A DNA stretch of 64,000 nucleotides from UBA3946 sp002385755 (GCA_050953085.1 JBMNLX010000005.1:186001-250000), one strand, 5' to 3'; shown: positions 8,506 through 17,793, numbered from the stretch's first letter. A program made the numbers and translations. Notes: generated by a model from the letters alone, not told the origin.

Positions 8506-10827
8506 CTACCCCTCTGTTCGCAATGCTTTTATCGGAAGCTTTCTTGACGCGATAAACGCGGGGATAATCCCGGCGATTATCGTCAAAAGCATACTTCCAA
8601 AAACCAAAATCACAAAATATATAAACTCGAATCTCGCGACTATCACCTGCGATATCCCCGGAAAGGATATCGTGTATTCCTTAATGAGATCAACGACAAA
8701 ATTATTAACCGGTTTGGCGAGCGCCATCGCCCCGAAGAAACCCGTTAATCCCGAGAAAAACCCGATGATCGCCGTCTCCGTAATAAACAAGCGAGCGATA
8801 TCGATTTTCCGCGCGCCGATGCTCCGCAACACCCCGATCTCGCGTATTCTTTCCACAACCGATATATAAGTGATGATGCCGATTAAAATCGCCGACACGA
8901 CGAGCGAAACGGAAGAAAAAATAATCAAGACGGCGCTGAACACCTTAACCATCGAGGCAAATTCAGTGGTGACCGATTGGATGAAATCCGAATACGAAAT
9001 CTTGATTTCCTCGTTTTTATTATCATAAGCGCCGACATACGCGGCGATCTGGAATCGTTCTTCAAACGAGGACGTGTAGACGTTTATGCTTACCGTCTCC
9101 GCAATCGCGCCCAATGTGACAAGGTTTTCTTTATATTGATATTCCGGGGAGTACGTGGAAGTCATCGTTTCTCTTTTCTCAAAGGGCAACCCGGAAAAAA
9201 CATTATAATCAAGGCCGCCCTCGATTTGTTCCCGAACTATTTGCGAATTTCTCGCGTCACTCACGATTTTTTCCGTTAACTCCGGCAAATACAAGAGCCC
9301 GGGCTGATATAATTGCGTGGAAGCGCCGGGTTTTACCCTCATAATCGCGGTGATCTTCAAAGTCGTTTCCGCATTCTCGTATAATTCCCGATATTGCGTT
9401 ATCGTTTTCGACCGGTATCGGTCGCCGATTTTCTCGTAATAATCGTCGTTCGATAGCAATTTATATTCCGTTCCGACAATATCGTCAAACGTGTAAAAAT
9501 CCGTTTCCTCATAATCGAAGCCCATGTAATAAAGAATATACGCGTCGATCGCGTTATATTCGTCTATCAATAAGGCGATCTCATTTTCTCTTTCTGGAAA
9601 ATTGCCGTACAAAACCTCGTACTGGTCCAAAACGAATTCGTCAGCCGCCAATTCCGTGAATATGCTTGACGATACGCGCTGGTAATCGCCGTTGATCTTG
9701 ACGAGCACGTTCATGGCGACTCTTTTGTTATAATTTATTACCGTGTAAAGCGACTTATCCATTTCGTCGAGATAATTAAGAAACTCGTCGTCAATCACGT
9801 TATAATAATCGCTATGTAAATACCCTTTTCGAATATTTATTATCTTATTATTTTTGTCGGGGAATTTGTCCCATTCGGGCGTCGAACTCTCGTCTTTGCG
9901 CTTGGCGCTGCTGCGGATATAAATCGGGTAATTAGCGAGAGCGGCTTTTTGCACGTCTTCAATATAAACGTTCACGCCGTTGGAAATCGCCAGGACCAAT
10001 CCGACGCCGATAATGCCGATGCATCCGGCGAAAACGGTTAATATTGTTTTAAATTTGGTGCGAAGCATATTTTTGAGCGCGATTTTCGCCGCGACGAAAA
10101 ATGACATCGCCGTTTTTGTTTTCCGGTATTCCGTTTTAGCCGCTCTTTTTTCGACCGGGCGCGAGTCGTCGACAATCCGCCCGTCAAACAATTCTACGAT
10201 CCGGTCCGCGTATTTTTGCGCTAACTGGAGATTGTGACTAACGACGACGACCAAACGCTCTTTGGAAATCTCTTTTAAGATTTGCATGATCTTTTCCGCG
10301 TTCCCGGAATCTAGGGCGCCTGTCGGCTCGTCGGCCAAAACAATATCGGTATCGTTGACGATCGCCCGGGCGATCGCCACTCTTTGCATCTGCCCGCCTG
10401 ATAATTGATTGGGTAATTGCTTGGAATAGGAGAGAAGCCCCACTTTCTCCAGGGCCGCCAAAACTTTTTTTCTCTTTTCTTTCCGGCTCGCCCCGGCCAG
10501 GTTCAATGCCATCTCGACGTTTTCATACACGGTTAAATGAGGCAAAAGATAGTAGTTTTGAAAAACAAAGCCGACCGACTTGTTGCGGTAGGCATCCCAA
10601 TCAACGTCTTTAAACCCGGAAGTGTTTTGTCCTTTGATAATAATCTTTCCCGACGTGCTCCGATCAAGCCCGCCGACGATATTCAACATGGTTGTTTTCC
10701 CGCACCCGGAAGGCCCGTGGACACAGACGAATTCCTTCTCGCGGAAAGAAATGCTGACATTATCCAAGGCTTTGATTTCACAACCGCCGACGCGGTATAT
10801 TTTTGAAACGCCAATCAACTCGATCAT
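8506..10827 (-). CDS. MacB-like ABC transporter, ATPase fused to FtsX-type permease
   Basis: A 773-residue mechanotransmission-type ABC protein. Residues 1-220 form the ATPase (Walker A GPSGCGKTT, LSGGQMQR, VLADEPTGALDS); a first membrane segment follows at about 260-285, then a large extracytoplasmic region of some 350 residues, then three FtsX-type membrane segments ending ASRKLPIKALR. Such proteins expel peptides or lipoproteins or sense cell-wall antibiotics. ATG at 10827 is chosen because GAGGTG lies 7 bases upstream; an ATG at 10845 has no ribosome site. The large ectodomain, full of Tyr, Asp and Glu, was not matched to a family. It is directly upstream of the ABC exporter gene. Confidence 0.88.
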   Translation of the reverse strand: MIELIGVSKIYRVGGCEIKALDNVSISFREKEFVCVHGPSGCGKTTMLNIVGGLDRSTSGKIIIKGQNTSGFKDVDWDAYRNKSVGFVFQNYYLLPHLTVYENVEMALNLAGASRKEKRKKVLAALEKVGLLSYSKQLPNQLSGGQMQRVAIARAIVNDTDIVLADEPTGALDSGNAEKIMQILKEISKERLVVVVSHNLQLAQKYADRIVELFDGRIVDDSRPVEKRAAKTEYRKTKTAMSFFVAAKIALKNMLRTKFKTILTVFAGCIGIIGVGLVLAISNGVNVYIEDVQKAALANYPIYIRSSAKRKDESSTPEWDKFPDKNNKIINIRKGYLHSDYYNVIDDEFLNYLDEMDKSLYTVINYNKRVAMNVLVKINGDYQRVSSSIFTELAADEFVLDQYEVLYGNFPERENEIALLIDEYNAIDAYILYYMGFDYEETDFYTFDDIVGTEYKLLSNDDYYEKIGDRYRSKTITQYRELYENAETTLKITAIMRVKPGASTQLYQPGLLYLPELTEKIVSDARNSQIVREQIEGGLDYNVFSGLPFEKRETMTSTYSPEYQYKENLVTLGAIAETVSINVYTSSFEERFQIAAYVGAYDNKNEEIKISYSDFIQSVTTEFASMVKVFSAVLIIFSSVSLVVSAILIGIITYISVVERIREIGVLRSIGARKIDIARLFITETAIIGFFSGLTGFFGAMALAKPVNNFVVDLIKEYTISFPGISQVIVARFEFIYFVILVFGSMLLTIIAGIIPAFIASRKLPIKALRTEG

Positions 10828-10884
10828 TCTAGCGCACCTCGACATTCGTAGTTAATCTTAACATAATTTCGCTTTCAAGCCAAT

Positions 10885-10930
10885 AAAAAAATTCTATTCG
10901 GGGTTTTCGGCCTGATATAGAATTTTTTTT
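10885..10930 (-). terminator. Terminator overlapping the end of the DUF951 gene
   Basis: A 13-bp inverted repeat (AAAAAAATTCTAT and complement) with a 19-base loop. On the minus strand it ends in a T run; the 5' arm codes for the last residues and the stop codon lies at the 3' arm. Confidence 0.8.
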
Positions 10931-11100
10931 ATTTTTTTTGCTAATTGAATTCTTGGAATCATTATCACGCGTTTGCATGTCGTGCATTCCAGTTTGCAGT
11001 CGACGCCCTGGCGAATCATTTTCCAGCTCTTCCCGCCGCATGGGTGAGCTTTTTTGAATTCGTATATGTCGCCGTTATTATATTTTTGGAATTTTATCAT
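10894..11100 (-). CDS. DUF951 family zinc-finger-like protein (YyzM type)
   Basis: A 68-residue conserved Bacillota protein of unknown role. It shows the family pattern HPCGGKSW, then GxDCKLECTTCKR, whose cysteines suggest a metal site. The start ATG at 11100 lies inside the 3' end of the mscS gene (23-base overlap) with GGTGGTG as ribosome site. In many Firmicutes DUF951 genes follow an mscS gene near the origin, as here, which supports co-transcription and perhaps translational coupling. Its molecular function is not known. Confidence 0.88.
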   Translation of the reverse strand: MIKFQKYNNGDIYEFKKAHPCGGKSWKMIRQGVDCKLECTTCKRVIMIPRIQLAKKIKKILYQAENPE

Positions 11101-11893
11101 TATACACCACCATCCGCGGCATGGAAAACTCAATATTGTTTTTCTCGAAAAGGTCCTTAACAAACTTTTTCATACCGCGCTCGACCGCGTAATGTTCCTC
11201 CGGCAGCGTCTTCACGATAATCCTTAGCGTCGCGCCATCCGCGCCGACGGCTGTCGTGCCGATAACGTTCGGGCCCTCGACGATTTGCTGGTATATCTCC
11301 CTTAAGCCGCCCAGGTTTTCTTCCAATAATTCAATGACGTCATCAATATTATGCCGATGCGAAACATCAATATCGACATAGGCGATCGTCGGATTTTTAG
11401 AAAAGTTCGTCACCTCGACGATATCGCCGTTGGCGAAAATTTTTACTTCGCCTTTCCAATTTTGAATTTTTGTCGATTTCAGCCCGATTTCGATTACCTT
11501 TCCTTTATACCCCTTTATTTCGACAACGTCCCCGACATCGAAATAATTCTCAAAAACGATCGATAGACCGGCAAGGAAGTCGCGTATCAGGCTTTGCGCT
11601 CCCAAGCCGATAACGATACCGACTATTCCCGCGCCCGCCAATAGCGGGGTGATATTCACGCCCCATATACCCAGGATAACAATTATCATAATAATAATCA
11701 AAACATAGCGGAAAATGCTTTGCATAAGCTTGGCCAAAGTCGTCGCCCTTTTTCGCGTGTCTCTTTTTTTTCTGATAAAACGGTTAACCAACGCGCCCGT
11801 GATTATCAAAACCAAAACCGTAAGCGCCAACGCTACCAAGGTGAAAATGACTTTGCTTAATTCCGTTTCGATAAATTCTCTTATTTTATCCAT
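11078..11893 (-). CDS. mscS: Small-conductance mechanosensitive channel, MscS family
   Basis: Membrane channel that opens under tension to release solutes on hypo-osmotic shock. The 271-residue protein has membrane segments at about 14-38, 60-78 and 83-108; the third is the Gly/Ala-rich pore helix (AGAGIVGIVIGLGAQSLIRD) that defines the family. The beta domain follows with FDVGDVVEIKGYKGKV and the NG...VTNFSKNP block. It lies 8 bases downstream of soj, in the place where spo0J is usual, and overlaps the DUF951 gene at its 3' end. Confidence 0.92.
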   Translation of the reverse strand: MDKIREFIETELSKVIFTLVALALTVLVLIITGALVNRFIRKKRDTRKRATTLAKLMQSIFRYVLIIIMIIVILGIWGVNITPLLAGAGIVGIVIGLGAQSLIRDFLAGLSIVFENYFDVGDVVEIKGYKGKVIEIGLKSTKIQNWKGEVKIFANGDIVEVTNFSKNPTIAYVDIDVSHRHNIDDVIELLEENLGGLREIYQQIVEGPNVIGTTAVGADGATLRIIVKTLPEEHYAVERGMKKFVKDLFEKNNIEFSMPRMVVYNDKIPKI

Positions 11894-11901
11894 GGCGATC
11901 C

Positions 11902-12675
11902 TTACCCGTTATTATCCAAAATTTCCCGAGCTAATTCGCGGTATTCGCGACTCGATCGCGAGTGAAAAGCGGTTTTTAACACGCTGCCCCCGCGCATCGG
12001 GGCCTCCTGCAAATGACTCGACCTGCTGATAATTGTTTTGAATGTTTTAGTCGGCATTAGGTTTTTGACTTTATCAATTATCTTGTAACCAAAAATATTT
12101 CGGTTATCAAGTTTCGTTAACAGCACTCCTTCAATCGTAAGTTTTTGATTCTTTTTGTTTTTCGCCGTTTGTACCTGGTGAATTTTATTTATCATCAAGG
12201 GCAGCGCCTCGTAAGCAAAATATTCGCATTCCACCGGTATGATGACCGAATCGGCCGCGAACAAGGCGTTTTCGACGTCGATTCCCAGGGAAGGAGCGCA
12301 ATCGACCAAAATATAATCATACTTGCTTTTTAGCGGCTGCAACTTTATCTGTAATATCAATTCTTTATTGTCCACATTAAAAAGCGCGGTTTCCAAATCG
12401 ATTAGTTTTTCCGAACCGGGAATAATGTCGATATTACGATTCGGGGCTTGATATACCAATTCTTTGGCTTTAATATCTGATGCCAAAAGGTCGAATGAAG
12501 TATATTCGAGCAATTCCCGCGAAAACCCGAGGCCGATAGTCGCGTTTGCCTGAGCGTCCAAATCAATTACAAGTACTTTTTTCCCGGAATGAGCTAACGC
12601 CGCCCCCAAATTAATGGCCGTCGTTGTTTTTCCGACGCCTCCCTTTTGATTTACAATTGCAATTATTTTTCCCAT
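11902..12675 (-). CDS. soj: ParA/Soj chromosome-partition ATPase
   Basis: ParA-type ATPase that in Bacillus works with the centromere-binding protein Spo0J and regulates DnaA. The 257-residue protein has the deviant Walker A QKGGVGKTT at 10-18, the DLDAQAN switch near 38-44, Walker B YILVDCAPSLG, and the ParA C-terminal region (RSSHLQEAPMRGG, SREYRELA). It starts directly with the ATPase fold, as chromosomal ParA proteins do. It follows rsmG by 12 bases, the usual order, but the next gene is mscS, not spo0J/parB. No ParB-like protein occurs in the window. Confidence 0.93.
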   Translation of the reverse strand: MGKIIAIVNQKGGVGKTTTAINLGAALAHSGKKVLVIDLDAQANATIGLGFSRELLEYTSFDLLASDIKAKELVYQAPNRNIDIIPGSEKLIDLETALFNVDNKELILQIKLQPLKSKYDYILVDCAPSLGIDVENALFAADSVIIPVECEYFAYEALPLMINKIHQVQTAKNKKNQKLTIEGVLLTKLDNRNIFGYKIIDKVKNLMPTKTFKTIISRSSHLQEAPMRGGSVLKTAFHSRSSREYRELAREILDNNG

Positions 12676-12687
12676 CTGCGTCCCTCT

Positions 12688-13368
12688 TTACAAACTTTTT
12701 TTCTTTATTTGCGCGTAATGCCGGGGATACGCCCGGTCCGTTTTTTTAAGTTTTTTTACCTTGATAATCGCCCGTCGCCCCAAATCATCCGGAAGTTGAT
12801 ACTCATATGCGTCTTCAATAACCGCCGACAAGGTTTTAAGCGCGTTGTCCGACGCTTTTATTTCTTCTTCGTAATTGCTTCCTTTATATGCGATAAACAC
12901 GCCGCCAACCTTAAGCAAAGGCAAGGCCAGTTCCAACAGAACCGGAAGCGCGGCTACCGCCCTGGCGGTAATCATCCCGTAATATTCGCGCCGTTTTCTG
13001 ACATGATCTTCAGCCCGCTCATTAATGAACTCAACGCCCGTAAGCTTCAGCAAGGCGCACAGTTCTCGCAAAAAACCAATCTTCTTTCTTGTCGGCTCAA
13101 TTAAAGATAAGCGCAAATGCGGAAAGGCGATTTTAAGCGGTATAGCCGGAAACCCTCCTCCGCTTCCGATATCGCACAGCTTCTCGATTTTGGAGAAATC
13201 GATAAAAAACATCGCGGCAAGAGAATCGTAAAAATGTTTGCCGTATACTTGGGCTTCCTCGGTAATCGCCGTCAAATTGTACTTTTTGTTTTCCGCGACT
13301 AAAAAATCATAATATTCGGCAAACTGACGCGATTGCTTCTCGTCTAAATTAAACCCGTTTAACATCAT
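12688..13368 (-). CDS. rsmG: 16S rRNA 7-methylguanosine527 methyltransferase
   Basis: Methylates N7 of G527 in 16S rRNA using S-adenosylmethionine. The 226-residue protein has the family N-terminal block (NKKYNLTAI), the SAM site CDIGSGGGFPAIPLKI, the acidic LIEPTRKK strand and the ITARAVAALPVL motif. ATG at 13368 is preferred: GGAG lies about 10 bases upstream inside the mnmG 3' end, and the gene overlaps mnmG by about 20 bases, a sign of translational coupling. The longer reading from 13410 would lie fully inside mnmG. Order mnmG-rsmG-soj is conserved in Firmicutes. Confidence 0.94.
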   Translation of the reverse strand: MMLNGFNLDEKQSRQFAEYYDFLVAENKKYNLTAITEEAQVYGKHFYDSLAAMFFIDFSKIEKLCDIGSGGGFPAIPLKIAFPHLRLSLIEPTRKKIGFLRELCALLKLTGVEFINERAEDHVRKRREYYGMITARAVAALPVLLELALPLLKVGGVFIAYKGSNYEEEIKASDNALKTLSAVIEDAYEYQLPDDLGRRAIIKVKKLKKTDRAYPRHYAQIKKKSL

Positions 13369-15223
13369 TTTTCTTATACTCCAGCCAAACCAGCAAAACG
13401 GCGATATCACTGGGATTGACGCCGCTGATTCGCGACGCTTGCGATACGGTTTCCGGGCGAACTTGCTTTAACTTATCCCGGGCTTCGCTTGCCAAATTGG
13501 GAATGGCGTCGTAATCGATATCGACGGGAATCTTTTTAGATTCCATGCGCGCCAGTCTTTTCGCTTCTTTATATTCTTTTTCGATATAACCCGAATATTT
13601 GATTTCGATTAGGGCGTGTTCCTTGATATTTTGCGTTTCGGGAAAACCCGCGCCGGTGATCGCCTCCAGTTCCTCAAAGCCGATATGAGGCCGTTTGAGG
13701 AATTCATAACCGGTTACCGACTTATTGATCGGCATTTTGCCGGAGGAAAGCAAGTATTCGTTTACTTCCGGTTTCGGGCCGATTTTGATTTCCTTTGTTT
13801 TCGCGATTAAAGTTTCGACCGCCTCTTTTTTCTTTAAATACTCTTGATAACGTCTCTCGGAAACAAGGCCGATTTCATAACCGTATTTAATCAAGCGCGC
13901 CTCCGCGTTATCATGACGCAACAACAACCTGAATTCGGCTCGGGAGGTAAGCAGGCGATACGGGTCTTTAACCCCTTTGGTGATTAGATCGTCTATCAAA
14001 ACGCCGATATAAGCCTCGTCGCGACGCAAAACCAAAGGCGGCTTGTTTTTGATAAGTTGATTGGCGTTAATCCCGGCGATCAAACCCTGGCACGCCGCTT
14101 CCTCGTAACCGCTCGTGCCGTTCACCTGGCCGGCGAAAAACAGGTTCTTCACCAATTTTGATTCCAAGCTCGTTTTTAACTGCCGCGGGTCAATGGCGTC
14201 ATATTCGATGGCGTAAGCATAACGGCTGATTTCTGCGTTTTCCAGCCCGGGGACGCTTCTTACCAATACCTCCTGGACTTCCGCGGGCAAGCTTGTTGAA
14301 AGCCCTTGAATGTACATCTCATCAAGACTTAGGCTTTCCGGCTCAAGAAAAATCTGGTGCCGGCTTTTATCGGCGAAACGGACAATCTTATCCTCAATTG
14401 AAGGGCAATACCGGGGGCCGACGCCTTCGACCAAACCGGAATACATGCTCGAAAGATGAAGGTTTTCGCGGATAATCCGATGCGTTTCCTCAGTGGTATA
14501 GGTCAAGTAACATTTCTCCTGTTTCTCGAAAGGCAATGTTTCCGCGGTCTCGTGACCAAAACTGTAAGGGTGTCTGTCTCCCTCCTGCGGTTGCATCTTC
14601 GAAAAATCGACCGAAGACCTTTTAACCCGCGGCGGGGTCCCGGTTTTTAATCTTAAAAGTTTAAAGCCCAATCCGCGCAGGGCTTCCGACAGACCCGTGG
14701 TCGTTTTTTCATCATCGGGTCCCGCTTCGCGAACCGTTTGCCCGACCAGTATTTTTGATGACATATAGGTTCCGCTTGAGATAATGATCGCCTTGGCGTA
14801 ATATTTCTCGCCGTTTTCCAAAACAACGCCCCTCGCCGCCCCGTTCTCGACAATCAAATCGACGACGTACGCTTCAAGATAATCAAGACCCGGGGTGTTG
14901 AGAATCGCTTTTTTCATGCGCTCCGAATAGGCGACTTTATCCGCCTGCGCCCGCAAAGCCCGGACCGCCGGGCCCTTCGAGACATTTACCATTTTAATTT
15001 GCAATAATGTTTGATCGACCGTCCTGGCCATTTGACCGCCCAGGGCGTCGATTTCTCTTACGATAATGCCTTTGGCCGGTCCGCCGATCGAAGGATTGCA
15101 TGATAAATGCGCGACCCGCGATAAATTGCCGAGGATCATTAAAGTTTTATTTCCCAGTCTGGCTCCGGCAAGCGCCGCCTCAACGCCTGCATGCCCGCCT
15201 CCCAGAACGATTATATCATACAT
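13349..15223 (-). CDS. mnmG: tRNA uridine-5-carboxymethylaminomethyl modification enzyme, FAD subunit
   Basis: With MnmE it installs the cmnm5 group on wobble uridine 34 of certain tRNAs, using FAD and methylene-tetrahydrofolate. The 624-residue protein has the N-terminal dinucleotide site GGGHAGVEAALAGARLG (8-24), the conserved CNPSIGGPAKG block, the TGTPPRV motif, GQVNGTSGYEEAACQGL and the helical C-terminal domain. Full family length. Its partner gene mnmE lies about 40 kb away on the other side of the origin, instead of next to it. Confidence 0.97.
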   Translation of the reverse strand: MYDIIVLGGGHAGVEAALAGARLGNKTLMILGNLSRVAHLSCNPSIGGPAKGIIVREIDALGGQMARTVDQTLLQIKMVNVSKGPAVRALRAQADKVAYSERMKKAILNTPGLDYLEAYVVDLIVENGAARGVVLENGEKYYAKAIIISSGTYMSSKILVGQTVREAGPDDEKTTTGLSEALRGLGFKLLRLKTGTPPRVKRSSVDFSKMQPQEGDRHPYSFGHETAETLPFEKQEKCYLTYTTEETHRIIRENLHLSSMYSGLVEGVGPRYCPSIEDKIVRFADKSRHQIFLEPESLSLDEMYIQGLSTSLPAEVQEVLVRSVPGLENAEISRYAYAIEYDAIDPRQLKTSLESKLVKNLFFAGQVNGTSGYEEAACQGLIAGINANQLIKNKPPLVLRRDEAYIGVLIDDLITKGVKDPYRLLTSRAEFRLLLRHDNAEARLIKYGYEIGLVSERRYQEYLKKKEAVETLIAKTKEIKIGPKPEVNEYLLSSGKMPINKSVTGYEFLKRPHIGFEELEAITGAGFPETQNIKEHALIEIKYSGYIEKEYKEAKRLARMESKKIPVDIDYDAIPNLASEARDKLKQVRPETVSQASRISGVNPSDIAVLLVWLEYKKNDVKRV

Positions 15224-15394
15224 TAAACCACCTTTTATTTATTTTATCATAAAATTAAAAAAAATGTAGATGTTTTTTGTTTTTTTAGGTTTTTCGCCTT
15301 TAAAGAGAAAATAGGCGACGCGACAATAATATTATTATGTGTAAGAAAAAAATGGATAAACATCCGTTTTACAAATCAGTTTGCCTCGGAATAT

Positions 15395-15434
15395 AAAAAT
15401 CGAGCGCGAACAAAAATCAACGCTCGATTTTTTC
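15395..15434 (-). terminator. Terminator after the Ig-like lipoprotein gene
   Basis: A 12-bp inverted repeat (AAAAATCGAGCG and complement) with a 14-base loop; on the minus strand the stem is followed by a T run. Confidence 0.85.
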
Positions 15435-15440
15435 TTGTTA

Positions 15441-16277
15441 TCATTTTACTATCGATACGCGAACGGAGGCTTTTTCCCCGTCCCAAGTCGTGCAGGTAAT
15501 AACGACAATTTCCGTTTTTTGAACCGCTTGCGCTATCAATTGGTTTTCGGCCTCCACAGAAAGAATATCCGGCTTGCTGCTTTCAACCTTTATGTTTTCA
15601 ATGTTCGATAGCGGCGATACCTCTATAATATACTGGATTGTTTCCCCGCTTTTTACCTGCGTTTTATTGTCTTCTATCTTAATTTCCACTTTTTCGGTTG
15701 GCGGGTATTTTACGTAAAACGCCTTTTTACAAGTTATGGTTTTGTCATATTTTGATTTCGCAACCACGATTATTTTCGCCGGGTTGCTGGCGTCGTTTAT
15801 GGTTAAAAGGCCTTCGTCATCAATCTCGGCGATATTGCCGGGGTTTTCTATCGACCAATCGACATCGGTTGGAAGATAATCGGGCAATACGCTGACAGAG
15901 AGCTGAATTGAGCCTTCCTCCGGGAAATAATTACTCTCGGCATTTATCTTCATGGAAGATATTTGTTCCTGGACAACGCGGACGATTACTTCATCGTATT
16001 TAACTTGATCAATGGTGGCGCGAATCGTTACCTCGCCGACTTTTAATCCGGTAACAACGTTCCCGTCAAGAGATATCACGCCCTCTTTATCTTCAAACTC
16101 GTACAACACCACGCTATCCTCGTCATATTCCCCATAAATCAATTCCAAGATAGCTTCTTCCCCGACGGTTATTTCGATTTCGTGATTCACGAAACGAAAC
16201 ACTTCAATATTCGATTTTGCGCAACCGGCCAGAATCAGACCTAAAACTAACAATAAAATCAGTTTTATCTTCTTCAT
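15441..16277 (-). CDS. Lipoprotein with three Ig-like (Big_2) repeats
   Basis: A 278-residue predicted lipoprotein. The signal peptide ends in lipobox LAGC (Cys19), so it should be lipid-anchored outside the membrane. Three repeats of about 85 residues follow, each of the bacterial Ig-like group 2 pattern: a VxxGE start, a WS.. or YEFED core, a ...NVVTGLKVGEVTI-type closing block and a linking strand. Such repeats are usually found in adhesins and cell-surface proteins. First of a run of small envelope genes; its own terminator follows it. The role is not known. Confidence 0.78.
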   Translation of the reverse strand: MKKIKLILLLVLGLILAGCAKSNIEVFRFVNHEIEITVGEEAILELIYGEYDEDSVVLYEFEDKEGVISLDGNVVTGLKVGEVTIRATIDQVKYDEVIVRVVQEQISSMKINAESNYFPEEGSIQLSVSVLPDYLPTDVDWSIENPGNIAEIDDEGLLTINDASNPAKIIVVAKSKYDKTITCKKAFYVKYPPTEKVEIKIEDNKTQVKSGETIQYIIEVSPLSNIENIKVESSKPDILSVEAENQLIAQAVQKTEIVVITCTTWDGEKASVRVSIVK

Positions 16278-16370
16278 AATAACCTCTCTTACTCAAATGT
16301 ACTTATATTATATCATAAATTTTTCGCGATGTTAAGAGTTGTTTGACTTTTTGCCTTGCCTGTTTTTGCT

Positions 16371-16814
16371 TTAAACTTGATTCTTTTTTCCGCTTTTTTT
16401 TAACAATAATCTTAAAACAATAAGCGAAAGACATGCTAAACAGGCGCCCGCCATGTCGATTGCGACATCCGCCGGCGACCCGGCGCGACCGGGAACAAAA
16501 ACCTGGATCGTCTCGTCGACTGAGGCTACGGCCAAACAGCACGCGGAAACGTATGCGTATTTACCTTTTTTACCCGAACAAAGGGGATAAAACAATAGGG
16601 CGAGAACAAAGAACTCAACCGCGTGCGCCGTTTTCCTCACGATAAGAGACAACCGTCCCGGTTCGACAACAATCCCGAACCGCTCCAAAAGATTGCCGAT
16701 TATGCGGACAAACCTACCGCTGACCTCCATTGACTCCGGCGCCGGCTGCAGGGAATTATAAAAAATAAAGGCTATCCAAAATAAAGTTAAAAATATAAAA
16801 ATTTTCTTCCGCAT
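16371..16814 (-). CDS. VanZ family membrane protein
   Basis: A 147-residue integral membrane protein with about four helices. It carries the VanZ pattern: FYNSLQP near the N-terminus, RKTAHAVEFFVLALLFYP in the middle, DETIQVFVPGR and then DVAIDMAGA. VanZ is linked to teicoplanin resistance in enterococci, but most chromosomal members have no known activity. ATG at 16814 is chosen, with GGGGAC 9 bases upstream; a GTG three codons earlier overlaps that site. It lies between two lipoprotein genes on the same strand. Confidence 0.85.
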   Translation of the reverse strand: MRKKIFIFLTLFWIAFIFYNSLQPAPESMEVSGRFVRIIGNLLERFGIVVEPGRLSLIVRKTAHAVEFFVLALLFYPLCSGKKGKYAYVSACCLAVASVDETIQVFVPGRAGSPADVAIDMAGACLACLSLIVLRLLLKKSGKKNQV

Positions 16815-16875
16815 GCCGATCACGTCCCCATTAATTTCTATACAAATTCGGCGTGATTATGCTGGCGCGATTAGA

Positions 16876-17394
16876 TTATTTATTATAGCAGTCGCCCAAT
16901 TGTTCGTTCAATATATTGGTAATATCCTCGGCGCCCTGCGCTTCAAATTTCGCTTTTTTCACGCCTGATTTATCCGTCGATATCGATATCAAGGAAGAGG
17001 TTGAACCAATATAGAGATCTTGCCAATCGGTTATTCCCGTGACCTTAAAAGTCCCTTCCTTGCCCTCGCCGTCCGTTCCTTCGTATTCGCGGAAAATATA
17101 CACGGAATGTCCCGGCTTTTCCGATTCCGTATAAAGCAATACCGAATATACCGGGCGTTTGTTCCTGCACCCGGGTATTTCCTTAAGAATATTCATATAA
17201 GAAATCACCATCGGCGCGGACTCATCGCAATCGGGGCAATCAATTCGATGAAAATAGACGAAGTACTTATCCTCCTTTTGATTAAATATGTCCTGTTTTT
17301 TGATTTGTTTCACGCCATCCAGTTTATTATCGGAAGCGCACCCGCTTAAGACGAAAATTCCTAAAAACAAAAATAAAACTAACAGTTTTCTCAT
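16876..17394 (-). CDS. Thioredoxin-like lipoprotein with CPDC motif
   Basis: A 172-residue predicted lipoprotein with lipobox LSGC (Cys19). The mature part begins like a thioredoxin fold: a YFVYFHRIDCPDCDESAP segment with a CxxC pair near residue 54, followed by a helix. The spacing fits a redox-active or thiol-disulfide exchange site facing outside, but the C-terminal part, rich in Glu and Lys, was not recognised. It lies just after a small two-helix membrane protein gene (9-base gap), so the two are probably one unit. Electron partner and substrate are unknown. Confidence 0.65.
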   Translation of the reverse strand: MRKLLVLFLFLGIFVLSGCASDNKLDGVKQIKKQDIFNQKEDKYFVYFHRIDCPDCDESAPMVISYMNILKEIPGCRNKRPVYSVLLYTESEKPGHSVYIFREYEGTDGEGKEGTFKVTGITDWQDLYIGSTSSLISISTDKSGVKKAKFEAQGAEDITNILNEQLGDCYNK

Positions 17395-17403
17395 AAAACC
17401 CTC

Positions 17404-17736
17404 CTATGTGTCGTAATCAATTTTTGTATTATCGAAAGACCGCAACAATTGTTGGTACTCAGTTTTATTAATGTAGCGATATTCTTTTTTTCTTTTTTTG
17501 CGGACGACATAGACCTTTTTACCTTTTATCAAGCGCAAAAGGTATATCAGGAAAAATAAAAAAAATACAATCGCCATATAAACGAAAAAATAAGCGCCAT
17601 TTTTATTATTCCCGGCTTGATCGCGGGCTAGAATCAAAAAAAGCGCCGTTACCGCGAGAAAAAATATCGCCGGCAAAACTATTCGCAAAACGGTGTGTTT
17701 GAAGATGTTTTGCTTGAATTCTTTAAGTTTGTCCAT
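17404..17736 (-). CDS. Small two-helix membrane protein, unknown
   Basis: A 110-residue protein of no recognised family. Hydrophobic segments lie at about residues 17-37 and 50-72 and are followed by a very basic stretch (KKRKKEYRY) and a Tyr/Gln-containing tail, which suggests an N-in, C-in topology with a cytoplasmic tail. ATG at 17736 is chosen over the ATG at 17769, because the latter overlaps the -10 box of a promoter (17761-17788). Same strand as, and 9 bases before, the thioredoxin-like lipoprotein gene. Confidence 0.6.
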   Translation of the reverse strand: MDKLKEFKQNIFKHTVLRIVLPAIFFLAVTALFLILARDQAGNNKNGAYFFVYMAIVFFLFFLIYLLRLIKGKKVYVVRKKRKKEYRYINKTEYQQLLRSFDNTKIDYDT

Positions 17737-17760
17737 AATTAGCACCCGCAAATCATATAC

Positions 17761-17788
17761 ATTATACAACTTTTTTCATCAATTGCAA
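17761..17788 (-). promoter_or_regulatory. Sigma-A promoter for the two-helix protein and thioredoxin-like lipoprotein genes
   Basis: Minus strand -35 TTGCAA (17783-17788), 16-base spacer, -10 TATAAT (17761-17766). Confidence 0.5.
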
Positions 17789-17793
17789 GAATT

